This document shows, one piece after another, positions 43,402-52,655 of a stretch of DNA of 64,000 nucleotides. The stretch covers positions 1-64,000 of the forward strand of contig FUZR01000004.1 in NCBI GenBank assembly GCA_900167895.1. The letters run 5' to 3'. Within the stretch, counting starts at the first letter, position 1. Each line of letters opens with the position of its first letter. Made by a program: the position numbers and the translations under genes. Origin of the DNA: Bacteroidales bacterium WCE2004 (GTDB lineage: Bacteria > Bacteroidota > Bacteroidia > Bacteroidales > UBA932). Under the pieces are notes generated by a model. That model ran no database searches. It had not been told where the DNA came from and worked only from the letters and a program-made list of their open reading frames with translations.

Positions 43402-45666
43402 TCAGCGCAGGCGGACACAGCGGACGGACATGCCCATGCCGGTAGGATTTTCGTAGCCGGCGTCCACGTTGAACTGCACCAGGTCGGCATCCTCCGTCAC
43501 GATCAGATAATTGTGACTCTGTTCGGCCTGGAGCAGCTGGATCCCCCGGGCCGGATATCCCCAGTGGCGGTTGTCGCCGCCGTTGTGCGGCCAGATCTCC
43601 CCGGCCGCCGGGAAATAGATGGTCCCGGTGAAGGCTTCGTTCTCATATCCTTCCGGATAGTAGTTCTCGCCCGGATGTTCGAGGGTCCACTCCCGATGCC
43701 GGGCGTCGCCGCTGCCCGTCGCCAGGTCCCGATAGGTATACCGGAGCGGCATCCGCCAGCCCGGCGGGCAGGGATCATAGATGGACTTGTCCGCCTCGCA
43801 ACGGTCCCCTCCGTGCATCTTGAAACGCGGGTCGTACCAGGACTCAGCCTGGCTGAACAAAGGACCGTACGCAGTCCAGGCGCTGCCCGCGTTGTAGGCG
43901 AAAGTATTGGGATTCCGCACACCCCAGATGACATTCTTCGTCGCTTTGACACTGCCATAGTTCCCATAGCGGAAAGGGTCCTTGCGCCCGGGCGCGTAAT
44001 AGAATCCGTGGCTCTCATACTCCCCGATGGCCGCCGTAGCGCCCAGGTTCCGGTCCATGATGAAAGCGTCCTTATAGGCACCCGTCGTCCAGAGATCGCC
44101 GTTGTAGCGGTGCAGCGACCCGCCGGGCACGGCATAGATGTAGGTCCGCTCCACCGGCGTCATCTCCACTTCCGGATCGTAATCCGTCACCCAGAGATGC
44201 CAGCTCCAGAGGATGGAGCCGTTGTATTTGACGGCGACGAGCGCGTTCCCCTTCACGCCGGCTTCCAGCTTCACGCGGATCCAGGGCTGGTGCCCGGCCG
44301 GCGGGTCGGTGTTGTCGGGATCGAATCCCACGCCGCCCGAAGTCAGCAGGAAGTCTTCGACTTTCACGCCCTCCTTGTACAGTTCGCTCCACACGATTTC
44401 CGCCGTCCAGGCGGTCGTCTCCTCCAGGGTAAACGGTGCCGTGTCCTGCCTGGCCGCATCGTAGACGCCCATGTTCGTATGGGGCGCATTCCAGAAGACG
44501 GCCGCCCGGCGCACCGGGAAGGCATAGTAGCGGGTCTGCCAGTCCAGCTTGGGCGGGTGCAGCAGATAGCAGTTGGCGTCGATGGCGAACCGCTGCTCCG
44601 CCAGGTCCTCGATGCGGGAATCGTAGCTGGGGTCGCCCTTGCGGGTCAGCGTAAGCTCGTAGGTGTATTTCCGGTTGGGCTCGACGTTGAAGTCGCTGAC
44701 CAGGTCGGCGCCCAGGTAATACGTATAGCAGACGGGCGTGTCGTCCGCGCCATAGGTGGCATAGATGCGGAAGCAGGTGGCGCCCAGCGGCGCGTGGCGG
44801 TTCTTGTCGTACTGGGAGCCGCTCGAATTCTTCCCGCGCAGGTTGGCCGGGATGTAATAGGTCAGCGTGCCGTCGGCCGGGATCTCCTCGACGGGCAGGT
44901 CCATGCGGAGCGGGGTCCGCGGGGAGTAAGTCTCGAAATCGGCGAACCCGGCCACCTGGGTGGCGTAATAATGCTTCCGACTGACGTTGCAGAGCTGGAC
45001 GTTCCGCAGGATGAGGTTCTCCGCGGCCGGGGCCTCGTTCTTCACCTGGACGACCACCTTCGCGCAGTTGCGCTTAAGCTGCAGCGGACTGGAAGCGGAA
45101 CCGACCTCCGAGCCGAAATCCACGCCGTCCAGCACCACGGAGCCGCTCATCCGCAGATAGCGGTCGTCGCCGGCGGTGTACCACAGGTCGTCAAGGCCGT
45201 CGATGGTGCTGGCGTTCATCCCCTCCAGGAACGAGCCCAGCGTCGTGCCCACCGGGAAGGAGATGTCGTCCTTGGCGATATTGGCGAACGCCAGGACGGT
45301 ATTCTTCCGGTCCGACTTGACCAGCGCGAAGTTCTCGCCGATTTCCAGACCGGTCTCGCTCCAGTGGTCGAAATACTGCTTCTGGCCGACCAGTAGCGCC
45401 TGCAGGACGTGGTCGGGGTTGTCGTCCACCCACTCGAACTGCATCAGCGCCACGTTCCGGATCTCCTGCCAGTCCGCGCCGCCGTCCAGGTCCGGCTCCC
45501 GGTCGACCTTGGTGTCGGGCGTGCCGGGGTCCAGCGGCGCGACGCCCAGGTGGAGCGCCACGGACACGGACTCGCCTTCGCCCCGCTCCGGGCCGTCCGG
45601 CCAGAGGGCCGCCGGATTGCAGGCTGCCAGCGCGAGCAGGAATGCTATGATACTTGTTCTTTTCAT
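43402..45666 (-). CDS. fimbrillin/FISUMP-type lipoprotein, operon 2 gene 5
   Basis: 754 aa, lipobox LAAC (Cys16). N-terminal Mfa-like sandwich (LKRNCAKVVVQVKNEAP core), a middle Ig-like stretch (FPVRRAAVFWN; ILWSWHLWVTDYDP) and a C-terminal FISUMP domain (FIMDRNLGAT, YYAPGRKDPFRYG, YDPCPPGWRMP, ending MSVRCVR). Paralogue of the next gene upstream, with all these blocks shared. Likely a surface fimbrial tip or adhesin. The start ATG directly abuts the upstream stop. Confidence 0.82.
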   Translation of the reverse strand: MKRTSIIAFLLALAACNPAALWPDGPERGEGESVSVALHLGVAPLDPGTPDTKVDREPDLDGGADWQEIRNVALMQFEWVDDNPDHVLQALLVGQKQYFDHWSETGLEIGENFALVKSDRKNTVLAFANIAKDDISFPVGTTLGSFLEGMNASTIDGLDDLWYTAGDDRYLRMSGSVVLDGVDFGSEVGSASSPLQLKRNCAKVVVQVKNEAPAAENLILRNVQLCNVSRKHYYATQVAGFADFETYSPRTPLRMDLPVEEIPADGTLTYYIPANLRGKNSSGSQYDKNRHAPLGATCFRIYATYGADDTPVCYTYYLGADLVSDFNVEPNRKYTYELTLTRKGDPSYDSRIEDLAEQRFAIDANCYLLHPPKLDWQTRYYAFPVRRAAVFWNAPHTNMGVYDAARQDTAPFTLEETTAWTAEIVWSELYKEGVKVEDFLLTSGGVGFDPDNTDPPAGHQPWIRVKLEAGVKGNALVAVKYNGSILWSWHLWVTDYDPEVEMTPVERTYIYAVPGGSLHRYNGDLWTTGAYKDAFIMDRNLGATAAIGEYESHGFYYAPGRKDPFRYGNYGSVKATKNVIWGVRNPNTFAYNAGSAWTAYGPLFSQAESWYDPRFKMHGGDRCEADKSIYDPCPPGWRMPLRYTYRDLATGSGDARHREWTLEHPGENYYPEGYENEAFTGTIYFPAAGEIWPHNGGDNRHWGYPARGIQLLQAEQSHNYLIVTEDADLVQFNVDAGYENPTGMGMSVRCVRLR

Positions 45667-48012
45667 TTACTGATTCTTCTTCACGCAACGGACGGGCTCT
45701 GCCGTGGGGTTCATGTTCGTCCTGGAGTTCGAGGGGTTTCTGTCCGCCTGAACATCAAGCGCAGTGTTCTCCATATACAGGTTCACGGCGGTATGCCTGA
45801 ACCGATACGAGCCTCCGTTCCAGATGATGTGGCCGGCGGCCGGGAAAAAGATGGCGCCGGTGGCATCCCGGTTGGGATATCCTTCCGGATAATACCAGCA
45901 GCCATAGAGCTGCGCATCCCACGCCCGGTGCCGGTTTTCGCCGGTCCCGCCCGTCGAGAGGTCGGCGTAAGTCGAGCCGACCGGGATCTGCCAGCCCGGC
46001 GGACAGGGATCGTAGACCGACTTCCCCGGCTCCAGCCAGACGGCGGGCCGGGCGGGATCGTCGACCCGGGGGTCGGCCCAGGGCTTGTTCGGATCGCACA
46101 CGTCACTGTCTCCCGGACCGTTCCAGGCTCTGCCCTGATCCATCCGGAGGTACTCCGTCGGGTGATGGATGCCATACCGGATGTTTCCCGGGCTGATATG
46201 GGTGTTGCCGGCCGTGGCCATCCGCTGGGTGATGTGGGACCCTATGCCGTTGCCATACATGGGATCCTTGCGGCCGTACTGGTAATAGTTGCCGTGGCTG
46301 TAATAATCCGCCACGCCCCAGACCGTGGTCACGGCTCCCAGGTTCCGGTCCATCGTGAACGCATTCTCATACGTCGTCTGCCACACCGTCCCGCCGTAGC
46401 GGTGGACTTCCCCGCCGGGCACCGGGTAGATGTAGGTCCCGTCCCGCTTCGTGACCGGCACGTCTGGGTCATAGTCCGTCACCCACAGATGCCAGCTCCA
46501 GAGGATGTCGCCATAGCTCTTGTCGCCGGGCGTGGCGGTCTTCCGGATGCCCACCAGGGCGTTGCCGTACATTCCCTTCGAGACCTTGACCGTCACGTAC
46601 GGCTGGCTGCCGGCGTGGTCAGGGTCGAAGCCCGTGCCCTCCGTCACCTCGAGCAGCTCGCTGTCCGCCACCCGGTGGCCGTCACGGAAAACGTCGTTCC
46701 AGATGATCTCCGCCGCCCACTGCGAATGCTCGGACAGGCGGTATTCCTCCTCGTTGCTGCCGCCATAATAGCCCACCGTGATGTCCCGGGAAGCATTCGG
46801 CTCCGAATTCCAGAACACGGCCGCCCGGCGGACGGGGAAGGAGTACTTCCGCTCCAGGCCGCCACCCTTCGGCGGGTGGAGCATATAGGCGTTGGCATCC
46901 GGCAGGACGACGGCCTTCATGTCGTCGACCCGACCGTCGCTGTCGCCGCCCTTGCCGGGGAGGAAGAACTCGTAGCTGTATTTCCGGTTGGGCGCCAGGT
47001 TGAAATCGTCGGTCAGGTTCGCGCCCAGATAATACGTATAGACGATCGGGGTGCCGTTGTCCGGATCGGAGGGGTCCGTGCAGCCGTACCGGGCGAAGAT
47101 GCTGAAGCACGTCGCGCCCGGATTGGGATACCGGCTCTTCCGGGACTGGTTCTCGCGGGTGTCGTCCGTCCCGACGAAGGAGCTGACGCCACGCAGGTTG
47201 GCGGGAAGGAAGAACGTGAACGTCTTCGTCTTGCCGTCCGCCTCGTACGGGGCTGCGCCATAAGGGCGCGCCGGGTCGTCGAAACGGAAGGGCGTAATGG
47301 TGGAATATTCATCCTTCCAGGCGTCGCCCGCCAGGTAGTAGTATTTGCGGTTGACGTCCCGCATCTGGACCGCATCGAGTACGAGCCCATCCGCCTCGGG
47401 CGCGTCGTTGCGGACCTTGACGACCACCTTGGCGCAGTTGCGCCGCAGCGTGACGGCGCCCACGGAGGACGGCGTCACCGGCGGCTCCAGCTCCTTGGTA
47501 CCGCTCATCCGCAGGTAGCGGTCGCCGTCCGGCGCCAGATACCAGAGGCCGCTGCTTCCCGGGCCGTCGATGGCGTCCAGCAGGTTGTAGTTCATCCGCT
47601 CCAGGAAATCGCCGTAGGTCGTCCCGTCCACGACGGGCAGCTTGCCCTGGACATTGGCGACGACCACGAGGGTGTTCTTGCGGGCCGACGCGGCCAGCAC
47701 CGGTTTGGCGGACGCCCAGTCGGCGGTGAAATATTGATAGATCAGGCGGGCGCCGGCGGCCGAGCCGTCCTCCCACTCGAACTGCAGGATGGCGACGGAT
47801 TTGACGGCCTGTGCCGCGTCATAGGCCGGGTCGTCCGGCTCCCAGTCGGTCTTGGTGGCGGGCATCCCGGCCTCGACGGGCGCGATGTCCAGCGAGAGGT
47901 CCACGGCCACGAGCGCGCGGTCCTGCGGCCCGGCCGGAGTCAGCTCCGACGGGTTGCAGGCGGCCAGCGCCAGGATGGACAAGCCATATAGCAACAGTCT
48001 CTTCATCTCCAT
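45667..48012 (-). CDS. fimbrillin/FISUMP-type lipoprotein, operon 2 gene 4
   Basis: 781 aa, lipobox ALAAC (Cys19). Tandem paralogue of gene 5: LRRNCAKVVVKVRNDAP, FPVRRAAVFWNSEP, ILWSWHLWVTDYDPDV, AFTMDRNLGAV, YYQYGRKDPMYG, YDPCPPGWQIP, ending EPVRCVKKNQ. The N-terminal third is the most diverged part. Surface lipoprotein, probably a tip or adhesive subunit. The 6-bp gap to the upstream gene points to one transcript. Confidence 0.82.
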   Translation of the reverse strand: MEMKRLLLYGLSILALAACNPSELTPAGPQDRALVAVDLSLDIAPVEAGMPATKTDWEPDDPAYDAAQAVKSVAILQFEWEDGSAAGARLIYQYFTADWASAKPVLAASARKNTLVVVANVQGKLPVVDGTTYGDFLERMNYNLLDAIDGPGSSGLWYLAPDGDRYLRMSGTKELEPPVTPSSVGAVTLRRNCAKVVVKVRNDAPEADGLVLDAVQMRDVNRKYYYLAGDAWKDEYSTITPFRFDDPARPYGAAPYEADGKTKTFTFFLPANLRGVSSFVGTDDTRENQSRKSRYPNPGATCFSIFARYGCTDPSDPDNGTPIVYTYYLGANLTDDFNLAPNRKYSYEFFLPGKGGDSDGRVDDMKAVVLPDANAYMLHPPKGGGLERKYSFPVRRAAVFWNSEPNASRDITVGYYGGSNEEEYRLSEHSQWAAEIIWNDVFRDGHRVADSELLEVTEGTGFDPDHAGSQPYVTVKVSKGMYGNALVGIRKTATPGDKSYGDILWSWHLWVTDYDPDVPVTKRDGTYIYPVPGGEVHRYGGTVWQTTYENAFTMDRNLGAVTTVWGVADYYSHGNYYQYGRKDPMYGNGIGSHITQRMATAGNTHISPGNIRYGIHHPTEYLRMDQGRAWNGPGDSDVCDPNKPWADPRVDDPARPAVWLEPGKSVYDPCPPGWQIPVGSTYADLSTGGTGENRHRAWDAQLYGCWYYPEGYPNRDATGAIFFPAAGHIIWNGGSYRFRHTAVNLYMENTALDVQADRNPSNSRTNMNPTAEPVRCVKKNQ

Positions 48013-48018
48013 TCTCTT

Positions 48019-49200
48019 TTATTCCCAGCCCAGCGCGCTTCCGCCGCCGCCGTCGTCCCAGCCGCCCGTGAGCTCCACGGCGCCCAGGCAGACGGGCTCC
48101 GCGTCGTCGACGGACTGGATGTTGCCGCCGGCGTCCCAGGACAGGGTCGGAGCGAAATAGACATAGACATAGGTCTTGGAAATCTGCAGCGTGTAGGTGT
48201 ATTCCTTCATCGGCTCCAGGTCCTGGTTCAGGGCCACGCGCGCCGTGAAGGGGACCTCCAGGGAGGCAGCGCCCAGCACCACGGTGACCACCGGACGCTT
48301 CGTATCCGGGAGGGTGCTGTAGGCCATGGCCGGGAACAGGACTTCCTCCGAAGTCCACTCCGTCGCAGGGTCGGTGGTGATATGCATCGGGCTGCCCGCA
48401 GGGCAGGAGTAAAGCGTCCTGGAATCCGTGGTATAGGTGGATTCATCGTCCAGATAGAAGCCGCGCGGGATGTCGTCCTTGCCCTCCAGATAGAAGCGCG
48501 CGCCGGTCAGCCGGTTGGCCACGGAGACGCTGCGCACATCACCCTCGTCCAGGCGGCCGCAGACGATCTTGACCCGGACGGCCGCGCGCGGGTCCTTCAT
48601 GCTGCCCGAGAGCGAAGCGTCGGAGTCGTAGACATATTCCCTGTCGATCCAGGAGCCGGAGAAACTGCCGGGGACGGATTCGCTGACATACATCGCGTCC
48701 GCAAGCCGTTCCGTGCCGACGTGCCAGTCCACATAGGCATACTGGTCGCTGGCGCCCGAAGTGTGCACGGCCAGGGCCGGGGACAGCGCCACCAGCTCGA
48801 CCGGCCGCGCGGGGTCCTCCATCATCGCACCGGTGTTCCAGCGCAGGCCGTAGGCGCTGCCGTGGTCGGCGAGCGCGAGGTCGGAGACCACGCTGCCGCC
48901 GTCGTCCAGCGGCTCGCCCGCGTCATTGACCCGGCAAGGCTGAAGCCAGGTAAAGCCGGCGGCGGAATAGGTATAGGTCGAAGAGCAATAGGCGCCCTCG
49001 CGGCCGGTGTAGTTCCGCTCGCCCGTGAAGAGGGCGACGCGGAAGGTCCGCTCACCGCCGGACAGGGCCTTGGTGTCCATCCGGACCCGCAGGGCGCCTT
49101 CCGGGCGCGGGTCCGGCTGCGGCGTGCGCGCACAGGCCGCCAGCAGGAGCAGGGCGACCGGCGCAAGCAGATATTTCGCTAAGCGCATACGCATAGGCAT
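48019..49200 (-). CDS. fimbrillin-like lipoprotein, operon 2 gene 3
   Basis: 393 aa from the ATG sharing one base with the previous stop. Lipobox LLAAC (Cys23). Two beta-sandwich parts; the second ends VALNQDLEPMKEYTYTLQIS, KTYVYVYFAPTLSWD, a typical fimbrillin C-terminal domain. A Cys-containing YTTDSRTLYSCPAG segment is unusual. Exact family not recognised. Confidence 0.72.
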   Translation of the reverse strand: MPMRMRLAKYLLAPVALLLLAACARTPQPDPRPEGALRVRMDTKALSGGERTFRVALFTGERNYTGREGAYCSSTYTYSAAGFTWLQPCRVNDAGEPLDDGGSVVSDLALADHGSAYGLRWNTGAMMEDPARPVELVALSPALAVHTSGASDQYAYVDWHVGTERLADAMYVSESVPGSFSGSWIDREYVYDSDASLSGSMKDPRAAVRVKIVCGRLDEGDVRSVSVANRLTGARFYLEGKDDIPRGFYLDDESTYTTDSRTLYSCPAGSPMHITTDPATEWTSEEVLFPAMAYSTLPDTKRPVVTVVLGAASLEVPFTARVALNQDLEPMKEYTYTLQISKTYVYVYFAPTLSWDAGGNIQSVDDAEPVCLGAVELTGGWDDGGGGSALGWE

Positions 49201-50255
49201 CAGATGTCTTCCGGCGACAGGTCCGTGTCGGCGGGCGACCAAGTTTCGTCGATGGTGAACCCGTTGAAATACACGTAGTTGTCCACGGTGAAATTGAACG
49301 TATAGGTATAGCCGGCCCGGAAGCCATAGCTGCCGTCGCCGTGCCGCACGTGCTCTTTCTTCAGGACGAAGGGCAGGAAGGACTCGCCACCCGCCAGTTC
49401 GAAGATGAAGCTCAGCTCATCGTCCACCGACACGGGCGTCGGGACGATCAGCATCGAGACCGTCATCGGCGTCGTCTCCGAGACAATCTCGCTGTAATGC
49501 TCCGTCACCACCCTCTCGTTCTCCGCCGTCTCCACGAGATCCGGATTGAACGTGCCCGTCACGGCGTTGAACGTGCCGGAGGCATAGAGTTTCGCCGTGC
49601 CGCCCGCAGGATCGTTGTCCCGGACCGTGATGCGCGTGAGGTCATACAGGGTCGGCTCGTTCTTCAGCGTGAATTTGAAGACCAGCCGCGCCATCATGTG
49701 TCGGAAATAGAAGGTAGCCTTCAGCGGCGGGGTGTCCAGCGCGGGATTCAGGTCCGTATTCTTCTTGTCAGGCGAAGGGCCGGGGACATAGTCCGACAGG
49801 TTCTGCACGGCATACATCACGTCCGCGCCGGCGGTGAAAGGAATCTGCGTCGGCCCGTTCAAATAAGCTTCCCGCTTCCAGGGAGCATAGGCGTACAGGT
49901 CGGCCGTTTCGTTCACGTCGCCCCGCGAGGTCAGAACGAACTTGCCGGAGGCGCTGCCTTCCAGCGCGCCGTTCCCGGGGTCGGCCACATAATTGAAGGA
50001 CCCGTTCCGCGCATACACGTTGTAGGTGCTGGGTTTGAAGGGTTCGAAGGCCGCGGGCACGTCCTCGTGCAGACAGGCAAAGATGCCGTAGGACTCGGCG
50101 TAGCCCACCAGGGGGCCCTTCGTCGCAGACGCGCCTTCCACGGCCGTGGTGACCTCCACGACCGATTCACGGCGCGCTTCCCCGGCCGGCTTGGAGCAGG
50201 CCGACAGCGCCAGGAGCGGGCAGAAAAGGAGGAAATACAGGCTATGCTTAGTCAT
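49200..50255 (-). CDS. fimbrillin-family lipoprotein, operon 2 gene 2
   Basis: 351 aa, lipobox LSAC (Cys20). ASATKGPLVGYAESYGIFAC near the start is the usual fimbrillin strand with its TK(G) cleavage-like site. FYFRHMMARLVFKFTLKNEP forms the central strand and GYTYTFNFTVDNYVYFNGFT plus IDETW the C-terminal domain. Probably a structural subunit. Overlaps gene 1 by 8 bp. Confidence 0.84.
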   Translation of the reverse strand: MTKHSLYFLLFCPLLALSACSKPAGEARRESVVEVTTAVEGASATKGPLVGYAESYGIFACLHEDVPAAFEPFKPSTYNVYARNGSFNYVADPGNGALEGSASGKFVLTSRGDVNETADLYAYAPWKREAYLNGPTQIPFTAGADVMYAVQNLSDYVPGPSPDKKNTDLNPALDTPPLKATFYFRHMMARLVFKFTLKNEPTLYDLTRITVRDNDPAGGTAKLYASGTFNAVTGTFNPDLVETAENERVVTEHYSEIVSETTPMTVSMLIVPTPVSVDDELSFIFELAGGESFLPFVLKKEHVRHGDGSYGFRAGYTYTFNFTVDNYVYFNGFTIDETWSPADTDLSPEDI

Positions 50256-51555
50256 GGGGCATCAGTTCTTCGTTGTGGTCGTTGCCGGAATCGTCCCAGT
50301 CATAGGCCTGCGCCACGACGTCCGAGACGCCGCGGGACGGGACGTTCAGCGTGATCTTGTAGCGGACCACCTTCCCTTCCGGCCAGGTGTCGAGCGAGGT
50401 CAGCGGCAGGCTGCAGGTCACGATCTCCGACACGACGGGGAGTCCGTGCTGCTCGACGAGCGCATAGCAGACTTCCAGCTCAGCGTCGTCCGGGAGCCGC
50501 TGCGGAAGCAGGAAAAGGATCCCCTGATTCGTCTGCAACCCGATATGGTTGTCGTTGGCGGCATTGCGCTCCGGCACATTCACGTAGCGCGCATTGTATT
50601 GAGCGATGGTCTTCAGCTCCCGGTTCTCGCCCGCGATCCGGAAGGTCGCGCGCGGAAAACCTGCGCCGGCCGTCGCGGGGTCCGCCGGAGAGACGTCCTC
50701 GCTCCAGGCGCAGTCCATCAGGCCGGGCAGCGGCTCCGTGAAATACAGATATTTCGATCCGACGACGTTTCTGAGGGAAATGGCTGTCACGCGAACAGCG
50801 ATTTCCTCCCCTTCTGGGACCGTGCCCGTGGGATATACGAAGCCCGTCTCGTTGAACATGAACTCGACGCGCGTCATCCGGTGTGCGCTGAAGTCCAGCG
50901 GGAACGCGCCGTCGGTGCGGCGCCTGTCGAGCAGGGGCGGCGCGGCCAGGAAATCGACCTGGCCGGGCGCGCTGAGCATCGGCGAGACACGGATCAGCGG
51001 CGAGCCGGGCAGGTAGCCCGGCAGGCGGGAAACAATTCCGGCGTCCGTCACGGGCGCTTCCAGCACGATGTCGCGCGTGTCCGGGTCGGGCGGCGGCGCG
51101 GCCGCGGCGTCAGCCCGGTAAGGAGCGTAGCAGAAGAAACTCAGGGTGCCGTCGAGCGGCCAGTAGACAGGGCGGGCGGACAGATTGTTGCCGTTGCGGT
51201 TCACCCCCTGCCAGGTGTGGTTGGCGTAGCTGTTATCCTCGCCGCTCGCCTTGATGTAGCCGAAACGGCTGTTGCTGATATAGGGAATGGCTTGCGCGCC
51301 GTCCTCGTCGTGGAACGACATCCCCTTCGACGAATACCACGCGCTCACGCTGAAATCCTGCGCGGCGAGCGCCGCCAGGCTCGTGATCGCGGCTTTGCCC
51401 TTGGTGGACGGTCCGTCCAACGAAAACTCGATGGGATCGCCGGAAGGAGCCGCAGGCTCTTTGGAACAAGAAAAAGGCAGCAGCGCACCCAGCGCCGCAG
51501 CCAGCAGGAAGGAAGTCTTCGTTAGACTGGAACGGTTCATCCTCTTGTTGGTCAA
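50248..51555 (-). CDS. fimbrillin-family lipoprotein, operon 2 gene 1
   Basis: 435 aa (ATG 51555; MNRSS at 51540 would give 430). Lipobox PFSC. GDPIEFSLDGPSTKGKAAIT, LDFSAHRMTRVEFMFNETG and the C-terminal WPEGKVVRYKITLNV plus AYDWDD identify the fimbrillin family. First gene of the five-lipoprotein operon. Likely the main or first-exported subunit. Confidence 0.84.
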   Translation of the reverse strand: MTNKRMNRSSLTKTSFLLAAALGALLPFSCSKEPAAPSGDPIEFSLDGPSTKGKAAITSLAALAAQDFSVSAWYSSKGMSFHDEDGAQAIPYISNSRFGYIKASGEDNSYANHTWQGVNRNGNNLSARPVYWPLDGTLSFFCYAPYRADAAAAPPPDPDTRDIVLEAPVTDAGIVSRLPGYLPGSPLIRVSPMLSAPGQVDFLAAPPLLDRRRTDGAFPLDFSAHRMTRVEFMFNETGFVYPTGTVPEGEEIAVRVTAISLRNVVGSKYLYFTEPLPGLMDCAWSEDVSPADPATAGAGFPRATFRIAGENRELKTIAQYNARYVNVPERNAANDNHIGLQTNQGILFLLPQRLPDDAELEVCYALVEQHGLPVVSEIVTCSLPLTSLDTWPEGKVVRYKITLNVPSRGVSDVVAQAYDWDDSGNDHNEELMPHD

Positions 51556-51567
51556 GACAAGCGAAGA

Positions 51568-51575
51568 CGAAGATA
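51568..51575 (-). promoter_or_regulatory. -7-like box of fimbrial operon 2
   Basis: TATCTTCG on the minus strand, 12 bases before the first gene, the same variant as at icd. No TTG at -33, so activation may be needed. Confidence 0.4.
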
Positions 51576-51602
51576 AGAATAAATACCGAGAATTCCGACA
51601 GG

Positions 51603-52655
51603 TCAGACCGACCGGGCGATCAGCGCGCGGCAGGCCTTCTCGTCCGCGGCGAGCTGCGTATGGAGCGCCTCCAGGGTGTCGAGCGCCCGCATCTCGCGCA
51701 GATAATGCCGGAAGCGCACGACAAACTCGGCGCCATAGACATCCCCCTTGAAATCAAAGATGTACGTCTCCAGCACGTCGTCCACGTTGGTCATGCCCCA
51801 ATGCCGCTCTCCAAGCACCTCGATCTCGGTCAGATAGACGCCGCGCCGCGGGACCAGCTTCATCGGGTCGCAAAGCCGCAGGTTCGCCGTCGGGTACCCG
51901 ATCTCGCGCCCCAGGTGCTTGCCGCCCACGACCACGCCGCGCAGCCCGTACCAGTAGCCCAGCATCGCCCGCGCCGTCTCGACGTCGCCGCCCTCCAGCG
52001 CCTCCCGGATCTTCGTCGAACTTACCGCAACCGTAGCAGTTCCGGCAGTCCCCTCTGCAGACCGTAGCCAGCAAGCTGGCTTTTCTTCTAACCCCTGTGG
52101 TCCCCTATTAGGGGACATTTTCTCTTCGAGCCGGCTCCGTAAGAGGGAGGGGCCCGCTTCCGCAGGAAGTGGGAGGGGTCCGACGCAGTCGGACGTCTGC
52201 AGAGGGGAGCTGCCGGACTGCTCGTAAATAGAGGCCGGCGGCACGATGATGACTTCCAGGCCGAGGTATTCGGCCAGGGGCTTGATGCGGTCGGGGGTCA
52301 GGCAGTCGGAACCGAGACGGTTGTCGTAGCCCAGGACGAGCGCCGTGGCGCCGAAACGGGCCACCAGCACGTCGCGGATATACTCGCAGGCGCCGAGCCG
52401 GGCGAACGCCCGGTCGAACGGCAGCGTCTCCACCCGGTCCACGCCCAGCGCACGCAGCAGCGCCTCCTTCTCCTGCGGAGAATTCAGCAGCCGGAGCGCG
52501 TGCGCATCCTGCTCCAGGACCGTGCGCGGATGCTGCGCGAAAGTAATGGCAATCGCCTCCTCGCCCCTTTCACGGGCGCAGGAGACGAGTGCCTGAATCA
52601 CCTGGCGATGCCCCAGATGGACACCGTCGAAAAAGCCGGTAGCGACTACAGCCAT
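51603..52655 (-). CDS. ribF: riboflavin kinase/FAD synthetase with in-frame palindromic insertion
   Basis: 350 aa. Bifunctional: FMN adenylyltransferase N-terminal domain (GFFDGVHLGHRQVI; VSSTKIREAL) and flavokinase C-terminal domain (GREIGYPTANLRLCDP; GVYLTEIEVLG). Residues about 145-207 are foreign to the family. They are encoded by a 188-bp palindromic element that keeps the frame open and sits directly before the ATP-site motif SSTKIR. Without it the protein would be about 287 aa, slightly short because the N-terminus begins right at the nucleotidyltransferase strand. Overlaps glgP by 10 bp. Confidence 0.9.
   Translation of the reverse strand: MAVVATGFFDGVHLGHRQVIQALVSCARERGEEAIAITFAQHPRTVLEQDAHALRLLNSPQEKEALLRALGVDRVETLPFDRAFARLGACEYIRDVLVARFGATALVLGYDNRLGSDCLTPDRIKPLAEYLGLEVIIVPPASIYEQSGSSPLQTSDCVGPLPLPAEAGPSLLRSRLEEKMSPNRGPQGLEEKPACWLRSAEGTAGTATVAVSSTKIREALEGGDVETARAMLGYWYGLRGVVVGGKHLGREIGYPTANLRLCDPMKLVPRRGVYLTEIEVLGERHWGMTNVDDVLETYIFDFKGDVYGAEFVVRFRHYLREMRALDTLEALHTQLAADEKACRALIARSV
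52035..52222. repeat. in-frame palindromic (RPE/MITE-like) element inside ribF
   Basis: On the coding strand the ends are AGCAGTCCGGCAGCTCCCC and CTGCAGAC versus GTCTGCAG and GGGGACTGCCGGAACTGCT, terminal inverted repeats of about 28 bp with one or two indels. Inside are five hairpins, for example GTCCGAC-TGC-GTCGGAC, CTTCC-TGC-GGAAG, GAGC-CG-GCTC, GTCCCCT-AAT-AGGGGAC and AGCCAGC-TT-GCTGGCT. TACG flanks both ends and may be a target duplication. No stop occurs in the ribF frame. No transposase is visible. Confidence 0.7.
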
